From the NCBI RefSeq assembly GCF_029167105.1, contig NZ_JARFML010000024.1, forward strand, positions 61,990-125,989: DNA of 64,000 nt. The letters run 5' to 3'. Positions 1 through 8,513 of the stretch are shown here, one piece after another. The DNA is from Bradyrhizobium yuanmingense (GTDB lineage: Bacteria > Pseudomonadota > Alphaproteobacteria > Rhizobiales > Xanthobacteraceae). The first letter of the stretch is position 1, and each line of letters begins with the position of its first letter. The position numbers and the translations under genes were made by a program. The notes beneath the pieces were generated by a model. It was given only the letters and a program-made list of their open reading frames with translations, had not been told where the DNA came from and did not search any database.

Positions 1-374
1 CGCCCGCTGACAGCCGCGCCCAAGAGGTTCAAGCAGGTCCGCAGGGCAATCACCAGGGCTCCCTCGACGCGCATGTGATCGCTGCAGGCGATATGCTGGT
101 TTCCGAGGATGTGATCGAAGACCCGCGCTTCGCCGACGATCCGCATGTGCTGGAGCGAGGCATTCGCTTCTATGCGGGAGTCCCGCTACGGACTTCATCC
201 GGTCATGTTGTAGGCTGCCTTTGTGTCATCGATACTCAACCGCGCGAGTTCACCGACCGAGATCGTGACCGTCTGCAGGGGATGGCGAACGAATTGATGG
301 TCGATATCCAGAACGCTCAAGCGACCACAGTCGTCGAGTCGGATAGCTCGACAGAGGTGCATCCCGCCCGCTAA
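1..374 (+). CDS. GAF domain protein, C-terminal part (5' end outside window)
   Basis: The frame is open from the first bases of the window to the TAA at 372-374, so the start lies upstream and only about 123 residues are visible. The segment GDMLVSEDVIEDPRF followed by IRFYAGVPLRT and GCLCVIDTQPREFT is the usual second half of a GAF sensor domain of the type found in bacterial histidine kinases and diguanylate cyclases. No kinase or GGDEF domain follows: the protein ends about 30 residues after the GAF fold with a polar tail. It is probably a stand-alone GAF protein or the GAF-terminated end of a longer sensor; the ligand cannot be inferred. The start at 75 is only an internal Val codon. Confidence 0.75.
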   Translation, partial: PADSRAQEVQAGPQGNHQGSLDAHVIAAGDMLVSEDVIEDPRFADDPHVLERGIRFYAGVPLRTSSGHVVGCLCVIDTQPREFTDRDRDRLQGMANELMVDIQNAQATTVVESDSSTEVHPAR

Positions 375-412
375 CGGACAGGAAGCCGACCTTCTCGCTA
401 AGGTGCGTGGCG

Positions 413-2353
413 CTAGCCGAACAGGCGCATCAGCAGCGCCTTGCCGACCGGGAGCGCCCTGACGCTGCGATAGGCGCGGACATACTCGCCGGCATAGAAC
501 GCCCGGATCGCATGCACACGCGTGTCCATGCCTTCCTCGAACCGCACCGCGAAGCCATCCGCCGTCCGCCGCACCACGATGGCGGCGATCGCGCGGCCAT
601 AGATCCGGCACTCGATCGAGCTGCCGGGTGTCGGCGGATCGGGATCGATCAGCCGCGCGCCGGTGATGGAGATGTCGGCGAGGCGCGCCAGATGCGACCT
701 GCCGTCCTGGCGCAGCAGCACCGGCTCGTTGCGGTGAAAGCGCTCCGCCTTACGCTTGCGCGGTTGCTCGATGCAGACGAAGCAGACCACGGTGAGGATG
801 AACGCGTTGTAGAGGCTCCAGGCCAGCGCCAGCCCGCCATAGGCGATGCTCTCGCCGCGCAGATTGAGGATGAAGGCGTAGGCGACGGCCGCGAGCGTGA
901 TCAGGAGCGCGCTGCCATAGATCCGCAGCAGCGGCCATTCGACGAACCTGTTGTCGCGGTCGCCGCCTTTCGCGGTGACCTTGAATTTGTGCCCCTGAGG
1001 CTTCAGCAGGCCGGCCGCAACCGCCTTCAGCACTGCCGGTGCGGCGATGAGTTGCGAGACGTCCGTCATCATCGCGAGCGAGCGGCCATGCGACAGCCAG
1101 GCCATGGTGAGACCGTTCCAGACATAGAACGGCAGAAAGACGCGCAATAATTCGGTGAGATCGGCCCGGACCGCCTTGATGCCGAACAGCAGGAACAGCC
1201 AGGGCACCACCAGGCCCGCCACCCTCGATGTGTAGACCGCGGCCCAGCTCATGAAGGCGTCGATCAGCGAGAGCCGGTCGATGAAGGCAAGCTTTGACGC
1301 CCGCGAGAGCGGTCCGCTGCGGCCGCGGACGATCTGCATCAGGCCGAGGCACCAGCGCGCGCGCTGGGTGATGTATTCCTTCAGGCCTTCGGGCGCGAGC
1401 CCGATCGTCAGCCGCTCGTTGAGATAGATCGTGGTGAAACCGCGTTCCTTCAGGCGCAGCGTGAGGAGATAATCCTCCGTCACGGAGTCGGTCGGGAAAC
1501 CGCCGATCTGCATCAGCCCTTGATAGCGGATGAGTGACGAGGTGCCGCAGCAGAACGCGACGCCCCAGGCGTCCTTGGCCGGCAGCAGGATGTCGAAGAA
1601 GAAGCGTTGCTCGTCGGGCCAGACGTCGGTCGCGGCAAGGTTGGTCTGGATCGGGTCGGGATTGATGAAGTGCTGCGGCGTCTGCACCACGCCGACCGAC
1701 GCATCGGTCATGAGCGATACGGTGCGGGCGAGGAAGTCTGGGCGCGGCACGAAGTCCGCATCGAGGATGGCGACGAATTGCGGCCGCTCCGGCAGTGTCC
1801 CGACATGCCGAAGCGCATGATTGATGTTGCCCGCCTTGGCGTGGCGATTATCGGGCCGCGTCAGATAATGGCAGCCCAGTTCGCCGGCGAGCCGCCGCAG
1901 CCAGGGCCGCCGGCCGTCGTCGAGCACCCAGACGCGATAATTGCCGTACTTCATGCCGGTCGCGCCGATGATCGTGCGCTCGAGGATCGATCGTTCCTCG
2001 TTGTAGGTGCAGATGAAGACGTCGATCAGCGGCGCTTGCGGGTCGGTGGCGCGGCCATCGACCCTGGCCGCCTTGGTGCGGTCGCGCGTGCGACTGAGGA
2101 ACAGCAGTGACAGCGCGACCGCGACCAGCGAGGCGGCCTCCAGCAGCATGAAGGGGTAGCCGATCGCGGCGTCCGCCGTCAGGCGCGGTGGAGGCAGCGT
2201 CGACGTGACGCGCCAATGGAGATAGCGAAGCAGGAGAACCAGGGACACCACGGCGAGGAACGCGCGCGCCATCGTGCTGTCGCGCTTGAGCAGCGGCACG
2301 ATCGCCAAGAAGGCGCCGAGCGCGATCAGGCCGGGCGTCAGTGCCATCGTCAC
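413..2353 (-). CDS. GT2 family polysaccharide synthase with C-terminal PilZ domain (cellulose synthase-like)
   Basis: A processive family 2 glycosyltransferase of 646 residues. N-terminal membrane helices (about 5-45 and 65-88) precede the catalytic domain, which carries FICTYNEE (113-120), DDG (145-147), DAD (198-200), TED (292-294) and QRARW (330-334), the D,D,D,QxxRW signature of cellulose, curdlan and related synthases. Further membrane segments follow. The last 115 residues look like a PilZ c-di-GMP receptor, with RxxxR at 534-538 and DISITG (DxSxxG) at 560-565. The GTG start overlaps the stop of the upstream membrane-fusion gene; an ATG at 2347 is an alternative. No bcsB, bcsZ or bcsC is nearby, so classical cellulose secretion is unlikely. 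The two-gene layout resembles the bgsB-bgsA pair for mixed-linkage beta-glucan in Sinorhizobium, although the product is not proven. Confidence 0.85.
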   Translation of the reverse strand: MTMALTPGLIALGAFLAIVPLLKRDSTMARAFLAVVSLVLLLRYLHWRVTSTLPPPRLTADAAIGYPFMLLEAASLVAVALSLLFLSRTRDRTKAARVDGRATDPQAPLIDVFICTYNEERSILERTIIGATGMKYGNYRVWVLDDGRRPWLRRLAGELGCHYLTRPDNRHAKAGNINHALRHVGTLPERPQFVAILDADFVPRPDFLARTVSLMTDASVGVVQTPQHFINPDPIQTNLAATDVWPDEQRFFFDILLPAKDAWGVAFCCGTSSLIRYQGLMQIGGFPTDSVTEDYLLTLRLKERGFTTIYLNERLTIGLAPEGLKEYITQRARWCLGLMQIVRGRSGPLSRASKLAFIDRLSLIDAFMSWAAVYTSRVAGLVVPWLFLLFGIKAVRADLTELLRVFLPFYVWNGLTMAWLSHGRSLAMMTDVSQLIAAPAVLKAVAAGLLKPQGHKFKVTAKGGDRDNRFVEWPLLRIYGSALLITLAAVAYAFILNLRGESIAYGGLALAWSLYNAFILTVVCFVCIEQPRKRKAERFHRNEPVLLRQDGRSHLARLADISITGARLIDPDPPTPGSSIECRIYGRAIAAIVVRRTADGFAVRFEEGMDTRVHAIRAFYAGEYVRAYRSVRALPVGKALLMRLFG

Positions 2354-3696
2354 GATGCGCTCTCGCGCCGGCCAAACACGACGCGGCCGGTGCGGCCCAC
2401 CGTGCAGCCGTGGGTGGCGGCATCGGCAAGCGCGACGGTGACGCGATACGGCTCCTTGCTCAGCGCGTCGGGATTGATGGCGAGATTGGCGGGCGCGCCC
2501 GCGGCGCCGGTCAGGTTGACCACGGTGCCGGAAATCGCCGCGCCGCCGTCATTCGGCTCGAAGGTGGCGTGGTCCCCGAGCTGCAGGCGGTTGTAGACGT
2601 TCTCGGTGACATTGGCCGTGATGACGGCGCTGCTGCAATCCAGCACCTTGAGCAGTGGCTGGCCGGCCTGCACGTCCTCGCCCGGCGAGGTCATCATCTC
2701 CCAGACGCGGCCGGCGACCGGTGTCGTGATGTTGGCCTCGGAAAGATCGGCGAAGCGGACCTCCTCGACGATGATCTCGTTGGCGAGCCAGGCGGTCTCG
2801 GTGTCGGTGCGCGCGAGATCGGCCTCGAGGTCGGCGGCGCGCTGGCGCATCTCCTCCTCGCGCTGAACCGAGCTCGGGCGGTCGTTGTAGCTGTCGCCGA
2901 GGAAGGAGCCGTTCCGGGCCGCGGCAAGCTCGACCCTGGCGGCGTCCAGCCGCTTGCGCGCGCCGAGCTCGGTCTGCTGTGACACCGAAAGCTCGCGCGT
3001 CAGCCGGGCCAGCTCCACGGTCGAGACGTTGCCGGACTTCGCCAGCGACGAAGCGCGCTCGACGGCGGCGCTGGCCTCGTCCCGCCGCGCCGCGGCCGCC
3101 TCGATCGAGGTCTGGATCTCGGCAATGCGGGCTTCGAGCTGCAGCACCCGTCCGTCGCGGAATTGGGCGGCCTGCCGCGCCAGGTCCTTTTGCGCCGCCT
3201 GGGCCGAGGCAAGCTTGGCGGCAAGGCTCGGCCGCTCGTTCTCCAGGCGCGATTTCTGCCGCCGGAGATCGTCGAGCCGGGTGCGGTCGCCGCGCGAATT
3301 CACGACGCGCAGGACCACGGTTCCCGCCTCCAGCCTGGCCTGATCGGTGATGCGTTGGGCGGCGGCGACGCGGCCTCCGATCGGCGTGCGCAGGGTGACG
3401 AGCCGGGAATTCAGCACGGCCTCGACGCTCGAATATTCCCAGATCGCGCGCAGCGGCAGCCAGCCGAACACGGCGATGATCGCAAGTCCGATCGCGATCT
3501 TGGCGCCACGCCGCAGATGCGGCCAGCGATACCCGGATTCCGCTGCCGCCTCTACCTCGGGCGCGTGGCGGGGCTCGTCATTGGCGAACAGCTGCTCGTG
3601 AAGCGTCTCCTGCAAGCCCTTCGCGTCGGTCTTTGCGTCCTGAGGGGAGGGGGCGGATGGTTGGTCGGCGGAAACGGCGCGCGAGCGGTCTGCCAT
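2350..3696 (-). CDS. HlyD-family membrane-fusion protein partnering the GT2 synthase
   Basis: About 448 residues. A cytoplasmic N-terminus rich in Asp, Glu and Ala is followed by one membrane helix (IAIGLAIIAVFGWLPLRAIW), a biotinyl-lipoyl-like half motif (LRTPIGGRVAAAQRI), a long coiled coil of Arg, Ala and Glu heptads, the second half motif (ITTPVAGRVWEMMTSPGEDV) and a beta-barrel end. That is the standard plan of an inner-membrane periplasmic adaptor. I chose the ATG at 3696 because AAGG lies 8 nt upstream; a GTG at 3705 is in frame but too close to it. The stop overlaps the start of the synthase gene, so the two should be translated together and presumably act together in polymer synthesis or export. 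Confidence 0.85.
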   Translation of the reverse strand: MADRSRAVSADQPSAPSPQDAKTDAKGLQETLHEQLFANDEPRHAPEVEAAAESGYRWPHLRRGAKIAIGLAIIAVFGWLPLRAIWEYSSVEAVLNSRLVTLRTPIGGRVAAAQRITDQARLEAGTVVLRVVNSRGDRTRLDDLRRQKSRLENERPSLAAKLASAQAAQKDLARQAAQFRDGRVLQLEARIAEIQTSIEAAAARRDEASAAVERASSLAKSGNVSTVELARLTRELSVSQQTELGARKRLDAARVELAAARNGSFLGDSYNDRPSSVQREEEMRQRAADLEADLARTDTETAWLANEIIVEEVRFADLSEANITTPVAGRVWEMMTSPGEDVQAGQPLLKVLDCSSAVITANVTENVYNRLQLGDHATFEPNDGGAAISGTVVNLTGAAGAPANLAINPDALSKEPYRVTVALADAATHGCTVGRTGRVVFGRRESAS

Positions 3697-3980
3697 GGCG
3701 GTCACCTTGCTGACGGAAGGTCAACAGAACCGGTCAATGCGCAAGGACCGTGCAGCGTGCCGGTTAGCGGGATTAAGCCCAACGTGCACTTTCCAGGTTG
3801 CTAACCCTCCGCGAGTGTTTTTGCGCAAATCCCGGTCAAGCTTTAGCGAGGCGGGAAAGGTTGCAGGTGCGGCGACGTATCTGCGGCCCGGCGACGCACG
3901 AACCTTGCGGTCGTCTCGTGCATTCATACCTCGAAGATGCCGGCCGGAGGCTTGCCCGCGGCCGGCCAGGAGAGACGGCC

Positions 3981-4919
3981 ATGAACTATTTTCGTACCGC
4001 AATGCTGCTCGCTGGCCTGACCGCCCTGTTCATGGGCGTCGGCTATCTGATCGGAGGCGCCTCGGGCGCCATGATCGCGCTCGTCATTGCCGCCGCAACC
4101 AACCTCTTCACCTACTGGAACTCCGACCGCATGGTGCTGTCGATGTACGGCGCCCATGAGGTCGATCGTTCGACCGCGCCGGAGCTGGTCGGCCTCGTCG
4201 CCGAGCTTGCGGGCCGTGCCGGCCTGCCGATGCCGCGCGTGTTCGTGATGGATGAGATCCAGCCCAACGCGTTCGCCACCGGCCGCAATCCGGAAAACGC
4301 CGCGGTCGCCGTCACCACCGGTCTGATGAACCAGCTCAGCCGCGAGGAGCTCGCCGGCGTGATTGCGCACGAGCTCGCGCACATCAAGCATCACGACACG
4401 CTGCTGATGACGATCACCGCGACCATTGCCGGTGCGATCTCGATGCTGGCGCAGTTCGGCATGTTCTTCGGCGGCAATCGCGACAACAACAGCGGTCCGG
4501 GCATCATCGGCTCGATCCTGTTGATGATCCTCGCTCCGCTCGGTGCCATGCTGGTGCAGATGGCGATCAGCCGGACCCGCGAATATGCCGCCGACAATCT
4601 CGGTGCGCGCATCGTGGGACAACCTATGTGGCTGGCCTCTGCGCTGGTGAAGATTGAGGGCGCCGCGCACCAGGTCCCGAACTACGAGGCCGAGCGAAAC
4701 CCTGCGACCGCGCACATGTTCATCATCAATCCGCTGTCGGGCCACGGGGTGGACAACCTGTTCGCCACCCACCCCTCGACGCAGAACCGCGTCGCCGCGC
4801 TCCAGCAACTGGCGGCCGAGCTCGGCGCGCGCGCGGCGCCGTCGGTCGGCGCCAACGAGAACTATCCACCGCGCGGGCCGTGGGGCCGCTCCTCCTCACG
4901 TCGTAGTCCCTGGGGCTGA
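3981..4919 (+). CDS. htpX: Membrane zinc metalloprotease HtpX (M48B)
   Basis: 312 residues, the normal length of HtpX. Two N-terminal membrane helices (about 5-40) precede the zinc site HELAH (130-134), with a conserved glutamate in the downstream segment RTREYAADNLGARI. Two further hydrophobic segments lie between them. The known role of HtpX is degradation of damaged inner-membrane proteins together with FtsH. The open frame extends to 3798, but the family start MNYFRTAMLL is the ATG at 3981, preceded by an AGGAGA sequence at 3969-3974. The C-terminus ends in a Pro/Arg/Ser tail (PPRGPWGRSSSRRSPWG) common in rhizobial HtpX. A second M48 protease is encoded at 56278-57483. Confidence 0.93.
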   Translation: MNYFRTAMLLAGLTALFMGVGYLIGGASGAMIALVIAAATNLFTYWNSDRMVLSMYGAHEVDRSTAPELVGLVAELAGRAGLPMPRVFVMDEIQPNAFATGRNPENAAVAVTTGLMNQLSREELAGVIAHELAHIKHHDTLLMTITATIAGAISMLAQFGMFFGGNRDNNSGPGIIGSILLMILAPLGAMLVQMAISRTREYAADNLGARIVGQPMWLASALVKIEGAAHQVPNYEAERNPATAHMFIINPLSGHGVDNLFATHPSTQNRVAALQQLAAELGARAAPSVGANENYPPRGPWGRSSSRRSPWG

Positions 4920-5054
4920 CGGAGCCGGCAAGGATTGCGTCTGGCTTTGTGATCTGGCGCACACAGGGGGGGCCGCGACCAGTGTTAACTCCTCGGCGTG
5001 ACCATTCCTTCGAAAGGGGATGGGTGGCTGGCGCGCTGCCGGCCACCGTCGAAG

Positions 5055-5696
5055 ATGACCAGAATTGCCGTACCATTGCTGATCGTCCTTTGCGTGCTCG
5101 TCGGCTTGTCCACGCACATGGTCGTCAATTGCGGCGACGAGGATGATCCCGACATCTGCTCGGCCGTGATCGGCTTCTCGCCGCTGCGCGGCTCGCTGAT
5201 CGCCTTCGCCTATGCGGGACGTGGACGGATCGCGCTGCGTCACGGCGACTTCAAGCGGGCGATCGCCGATTTCGACGAGGCCATCCACCTCAATCCCAAC
5301 CGCGCTTCGCTCTATCGCGACCGGGCGCTGGCGCGCCGGCAGAACGGCGACCTCGAGCTTGCCGTTGCGGATTACGACGAGGCGATCGCGCACGATCCCA
5401 AGCGCGCGGCACCTTATCACCAGCGCGGTCTCGCGCTCGCCGCAATGGGCGATCTCGACCGCGCCATCCTGAGCTACAGCACGGCGGTCCGCCTCGACCC
5501 CTCCGATGCGCAGGCCCGTCTCGACCGCGGCCTTGCGTTCCTCGCCCGCGGCCAGACGGACGACGCCCGCGCCGATTTCGAGGCCGCGCTGGCGCTGCCC
5601 GCCGGCAAGGACGGTCACGCGCGAGAGGTCGCCCGCGCCAAGCTCGCGGAACTCGCCAGCGCCGAGCCGACACTGGTGGCCGCGCCGCGAAGATGA
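5055..5696 (+). CDS. Membrane-anchored or exported TPR-repeat protein
   Basis: 213 residues. A hydrophobic N-terminus (RIAVPLLIVLCVLVGLSTHM) is a signal peptide or anchor. Four to five tetratricopeptide units follow, recognisable by repeated G-x-A-xx-R-G-D-xx-R-A-IxDFDEAI and LDPxxAxAxLDRGLA patterns. TPRs form a protein-binding superhelix, and the partner is unknown. I chose the ATG at 5055 because it puts the hydrophobic segment at the N-terminus. A GTG at 4998 would add 19 residues, and neither has a strong Shine-Dalgarno sequence. The gene lies 135 bp downstream of htpX in the same direction and may be co-transcribed. Confidence 0.8.
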   Translation: MTRIAVPLLIVLCVLVGLSTHMVVNCGDEDDPDICSAVIGFSPLRGSLIAFAYAGRGRIALRHGDFKRAIADFDEAIHLNPNRASLYRDRALARRQNGDLELAVADYDEAIAHDPKRAAPYHQRGLALAAMGDLDRAILSYSTAVRLDPSDAQARLDRGLAFLARGQTDDARADFEAALALPAGKDGHAREVARAKLAELASAEPTLVAAPRR

Positions 5697-5904
5697 GGAT
5701 CTGGCGCGGCATTCGCGACGGCACTTCTCACATCTTTAGGACAGGTGGCTTGCCGCATAGTGGCGAGACCGGTGAGAGATGCGGAAAGCGAGACTGTCGC
5801 GGCTGCCTGCTGCGCGTATGAACCAATTCAACTAGTATTGAGTTGGATCAAGACTGTCCGGGGCCAGAGTGCATCCATGTCGTGCGCCCCTGGAGGAGCT
5901 TCCA

Positions 5905-6297
5905 ATGTGCAAATGGGCTTTGACGATTCTGACCGTGACTATCGCCCTGACAGCGGGGCAGGCTCGGGCCCAAAAATACGACCCGGCTTATCCCGTTTGC
6001 TTGAATGTCGTTTCTCGCGGAATGACCCCATACTACCGATGCAGCTTCACGACGATGGACCAATGCAGGGCGTCGGCAAACGGCCAGATGTGCGTCCTCA
6101 ATCCCTACTACGCCGGTCCTGCGGCGAAAGGAAACGCTCGGCGTCAGCATCGCCAGACCTACGCGCCACCAAGGCCGCCGATCCACTACCGGGCTGCACC
6201 CTATAATCAGTTCAATGAACCCTATTATGGGGCATCCCAAGGTTACGCGCCCGGCGAGAAAGAGCGCTTTCTCCAAAGTGTGAGGCAATACATGTGA
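5905..6297 (+). CDS. DUF3551-like small secreted protein
   Basis: 130 residues with a clear Sec signal peptide (MCKWALTILTVTIALTAGQARA) and a mature domain with four cysteines: PVCLNVV, YYRCSFTTMDQC and NGQMCVLNPYY. This spacing matches the DUF3551 family, which is abundant and multi-copy in Bradyrhizobium and has no known function. GGAGGAG at 5892-5898 decides the ATG at 5905 over the GTG at 5869. The tail is rich in Pro, Tyr and Gln. Confidence 0.75.
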   Translation: MCKWALTILTVTIALTAGQARAQKYDPAYPVCLNVVSRGMTPYYRCSFTTMDQCRASANGQMCVLNPYYAGPAAKGNARRQHRQTYAPPRPPIHYRAAPYNQFNEPYYGASQGYAPGEKERFLQSVRQYM

Positions 6298-6454
6298 GGA
6301 ATGTCGCTCGACTGTGTTGGCGCAGCGCATCCTAGGGCTGGCATCGTCGAGGTCGCGGCCGGCCCGATTGCGGAGGGCGCGCGGGAGCGTGCCGCAAACG
6401 CGCAACGCGGCGATCCGATCACGCCGGAGATGACAAGGTAGACAGGTCGTCGAG

Positions 6455-6492
6455 CCTCCCTGATCGCCAACCTGCGGCGGCGATCAGGGAGG
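6455..6492. terminator. Strong hairpin between convergent genes
   Basis: A perfect 14-bp inverted repeat (arms 6455-6468 and 6479-6492) with a 10-nt loop lies just beyond the stop of the minus-strand gene at 6501 and downstream of the plus-strand DUF3551 gene. There is no U-run on either strand, so it could act as a bidirectional terminator or mRNA 3'-end protector rather than a textbook intrinsic terminator. Confidence 0.5.
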
Positions 6493-6500
6493 AGCAACGG

Positions 6501-6848
6501 CTACGTCTTCTTTTTCACTTTGGCTTTCTTTGCGGCCTTCTTCGCCGGCTTCTCGTCCTTTGCCTTCTCCGCCTTCACCGTAACAGGCGTGCTGGCGGCC
6601 AGGCGCATCGATCGCGCGTAGCTGTCGGCGACGTTGTCGGCGGACATCTGCAGGCGCTTGGCGGCCGCATTGGCCTGCTCCATGGTGGCCTTGGCCATCA
6701 TCTTGAAGCGATCGCCGGTCTCCTTGCCCTTGGCCTTGGCCGCAAGGCTGTTGAAGCGATCCCGCCGCTCCTTGGCGCGGGTCATCAGCCCCGCATGCAG
6801 CTGTCTGGCCAGTTGCCGGATCACGACATCCAGGTCGGCTTCCGCCAT
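6501..6848 (-). CDS. Conserved hypothetical helical protein with Lys-rich tail
   Basis: 115 residues. The first 80 are amphipathic helix (LARQLHAGLMTRAKERRDRF, MAKATMEQANAAAKRLQM), a pattern like phasins or small coiled-coil proteins, and the last 25 are a Lys/Ala run (AKKAAKKAKVKKKT) like histone-H1-type or DNA-binding tails. There is no signal peptide. I do not recognise a named family. The ATG at 6848 has AGGGGATGAG upstream. A nucleic-acid-binding or granule-associated role is only inferred from composition. Confidence 0.6.
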   Translation of the reverse strand: MAEADLDVVIRQLARQLHAGLMTRAKERRDRFNSLAAKAKGKETGDRFKMMAKATMEQANAAAKRLQMSADNVADSYARSMRLAASTPVTVKAEKAKDEKPAKKAAKKAKVKKKT

Positions 6849-6959
6849 GGTCTCTCATCCCCTTCGAAAACGGTATCGATGCGGGCGGGACTATGCAGAT
6901 CGGACCCCGCCTTGGCAATTCCCGGCTGTGCGTCATCCGCAGCTTACCGAGTGCGCAAC

Positions 6960-6988
6960 AAAAAAGCCGCGCTGTTCGCGCGGCTCTT
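6960..6988 (-). terminator. Rho-independent terminator of the secreted HELLH protein gene
   Basis: On the minus strand, AGCCGCGC-GAACA-GCGCGGCT is an 8-bp perfect stem with a 5-nt loop, followed by six T residues. It begins about 25 bp after the stop of the gene at 7012, so it is well placed to end that transcript. Confidence 0.85.
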
Positions 6989-7011
6989 TGGCTTGGCTTG
7001 GCGCCGTCCAC

Positions 7012-7812
7012 TCACTTGAGCGAGGCGACCGGGCCGTTCGAGGCTGCCGGCTCGGGGTCGAAGCCGAACACGCCGACCAGGTATTTGTAATAGTCCGGCA
7101 TCTTCTCCTTGAGCGCCTCGCGCGACTTCGGGTCGTGGAATTCGCTTTTTCCGGCCAGGAAGATGCTGGCAGTCACCGCAAAGAATTCCATGGGATTCTT
7201 CATCGCATAGGATTCCTTGGGCAAGAGGTCCTTGGACTTGGCGAGGGCGTAGTAGGTGATCACGCCCTTGTTGGCGTAGCCGTCCGGCAGCAGCCGCGCG
7301 TGATAGGCGTGCAGCAGCTCGTGCAGCAGCACGGCCTCCTTCTCGTAGCGCATCATGTCCGGCCGCAGCATGATCACGCCGAGGCCCGAATCGACCGCGA
7401 GGTCGACGGCATTGGGATTGGTCCAGCGCTGCTTGGCGGGGTCCCAGACCGTCAGGGTCCGGGGCGCGGTGCGCTGCATGTCCGGCGTGACCCGGCCGTA
7501 GCAGGCGGTGGCGGCGCCTTCGTCGAGGCAGGCGAGCTCGCTCGCGACGATCGGAACGGTGTGGAAGAAGCGCAGCACGCGCGGAGACAGGCCGACGCTT
7601 TCGACGACGTCGATCTGGCTCTTCAGGTTCTCGGTGAGCTTGTCGACATCCTTGCGGTCGCGATTCTCGGAGATGTCGAACATGTAGCCGCGATAGCTCT
7701 GGAAGCCCGGCGGCAGCGGCTGCGCCGCGCCGGCATCGAGCGACCCGGCGATGGTTGGACTGGCGAACAGCGCGCCGACAATGGTCGCGGTCAGCAGCAA
7801 CGCAATGCGCAT
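7012..7812 (-). CDS. Secreted zincin-like protein of unknown function
   Basis: 266 residues with a signal peptide (MRIALLLTATIVGALFASPTIAG). The region around 160-171 reads EAVLLHELLHAYH, an HExxH zinc-protease motif (164-168) with an additional His at 171. Lys and Asp/Tyr-rich sequence follows, then a C-terminal proline-poor segment. The two cysteines around 95-104 could form a disulfide. The HExxH supports a periplasmic metallopeptidase fold, but a third zinc ligand is not obvious, so activity is uncertain. The gene is monocistronic, with its own terminator. Confidence 0.65.
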   Translation of the reverse strand: MRIALLLTATIVGALFASPTIAGSLDAGAAQPLPPGFQSYRGYMFDISENRDRKDVDKLTENLKSQIDVVESVGLSPRVLRFFHTVPIVASELACLDEGAATACYGRVTPDMQRTAPRTLTVWDPAKQRWTNPNAVDLAVDSGLGVIMLRPDMMRYEKEAVLLHELLHAYHARLLPDGYANKGVITYYALAKSKDLLPKESYAMKNPMEFFAVTASIFLAGKSEFHDPKSREALKEKMPDYYKYLVGVFGFDPEPAASNGPVASLK

Positions 7813-8040
7813 GGTGAACCCCCTGATGTCACTTCGCCCGGCAGATTAGGCCGCCCTTGTTTGCGAAAAGTGAGTGCGGCGAGACTAAGGCACTGATGTT
7901 GAGGCGTGCTTAACCGTTGGTTGCAGATCGCGCGGGCGGATTAGGGTCGGGTTAACCAAGCGTGGATCGGCTGCGCGCTTCGGCGTAACATCCCGCCCGG
8001 GCTCGAGGCCCTCACATCATAGCAGGAAGGGGAGGATGCC

Positions 8041-8334
8041 ATGTATGCCGCCATCCGTCAGGCCAAGGCGAAAAGCGGGAGCGCGGAAGAGCTGACGCGC
8101 CGCATCAAGGACGGCGCCGTTCCCATCATCAGCGACGTCGAGGGTTTCCGCGCCTATTACGTCGTCTATGCCGGCGACGACACCGTCACCGCGATCTCGA
8201 TCTTCGACAAGTTCGAGCAGGCCGAGGAAGCGAACAGGCGCGCCATCGCCTGGATCGAGAAGGATCTCGGCCCGCTGCTCGCCGGCGACGCCCGCGCCGT
8301 GGCGGGACCGGTGATCGTGCATACGCTGGCGTAG
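8041..8334 (+). CDS. Small dimeric alpha/beta-barrel (ABM-like) protein
   Basis: 97 residues with an alternating beta-alpha pattern: MYAAIRQAKAKSG, then a helix with EELTRRI, the strand GFRAYYVVYAG, the strand TVTAISIFDKFEQAEEANR and VAGPVIVHTLA. This is the ferredoxin-like dimeric barrel of the antibiotic biosynthesis monooxygenase/EthD superfamily. A GGGGAGGATG ribosome site lies just before the ATG at 8041. It is a single gene and its substrate is unknown. Confidence 0.7.
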   Translation: MYAAIRQAKAKSGSAEELTRRIKDGAVPIISDVEGFRAYYVVYAGDDTVTAISIFDKFEQAEEANRRAIAWIEKDLGPLLAGDARAVAGPVIVHTLA

Positions 8335-8365
8335 TTGGGCGGGTCGCTATCGCCACACATTCAAC

Positions 8366-8467
8366 TGTCGTCGCCCGCGAAGGCGGGCGATCCAGTACTC
8401 CGCGGCAGCAGTGATTGAGCCGATGGGCCGCGGCGTACTGGATGCCCCGCTTTCGCGGGGCATGACA
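8366..8467. repeat. Intergenic palindromic repeat (CCAGTAC type)
   Basis: Two hairpin modules, CGCCCGC-GAAG-GCGGGCG (about 8372-8389) and CCCCGC-TTTC-GCGGGG (about 8445-8460), are flanked by long arms in which CCAGTACTCCGCGGC pairs with GCCGCGGCGTACTGG at 14 of 15 positions. The whole element folds on itself and resembles the dispersed repeat found between Bradyrhizobium genes. It lies between convergent genes, where it may end transcription. Confidence 0.7.
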
Positions 8468-8513
8468 GCGGTGGGTGTAGCGTGTTCCTTCTGCCAAACG
8501 CGCAGCCGCTCCC

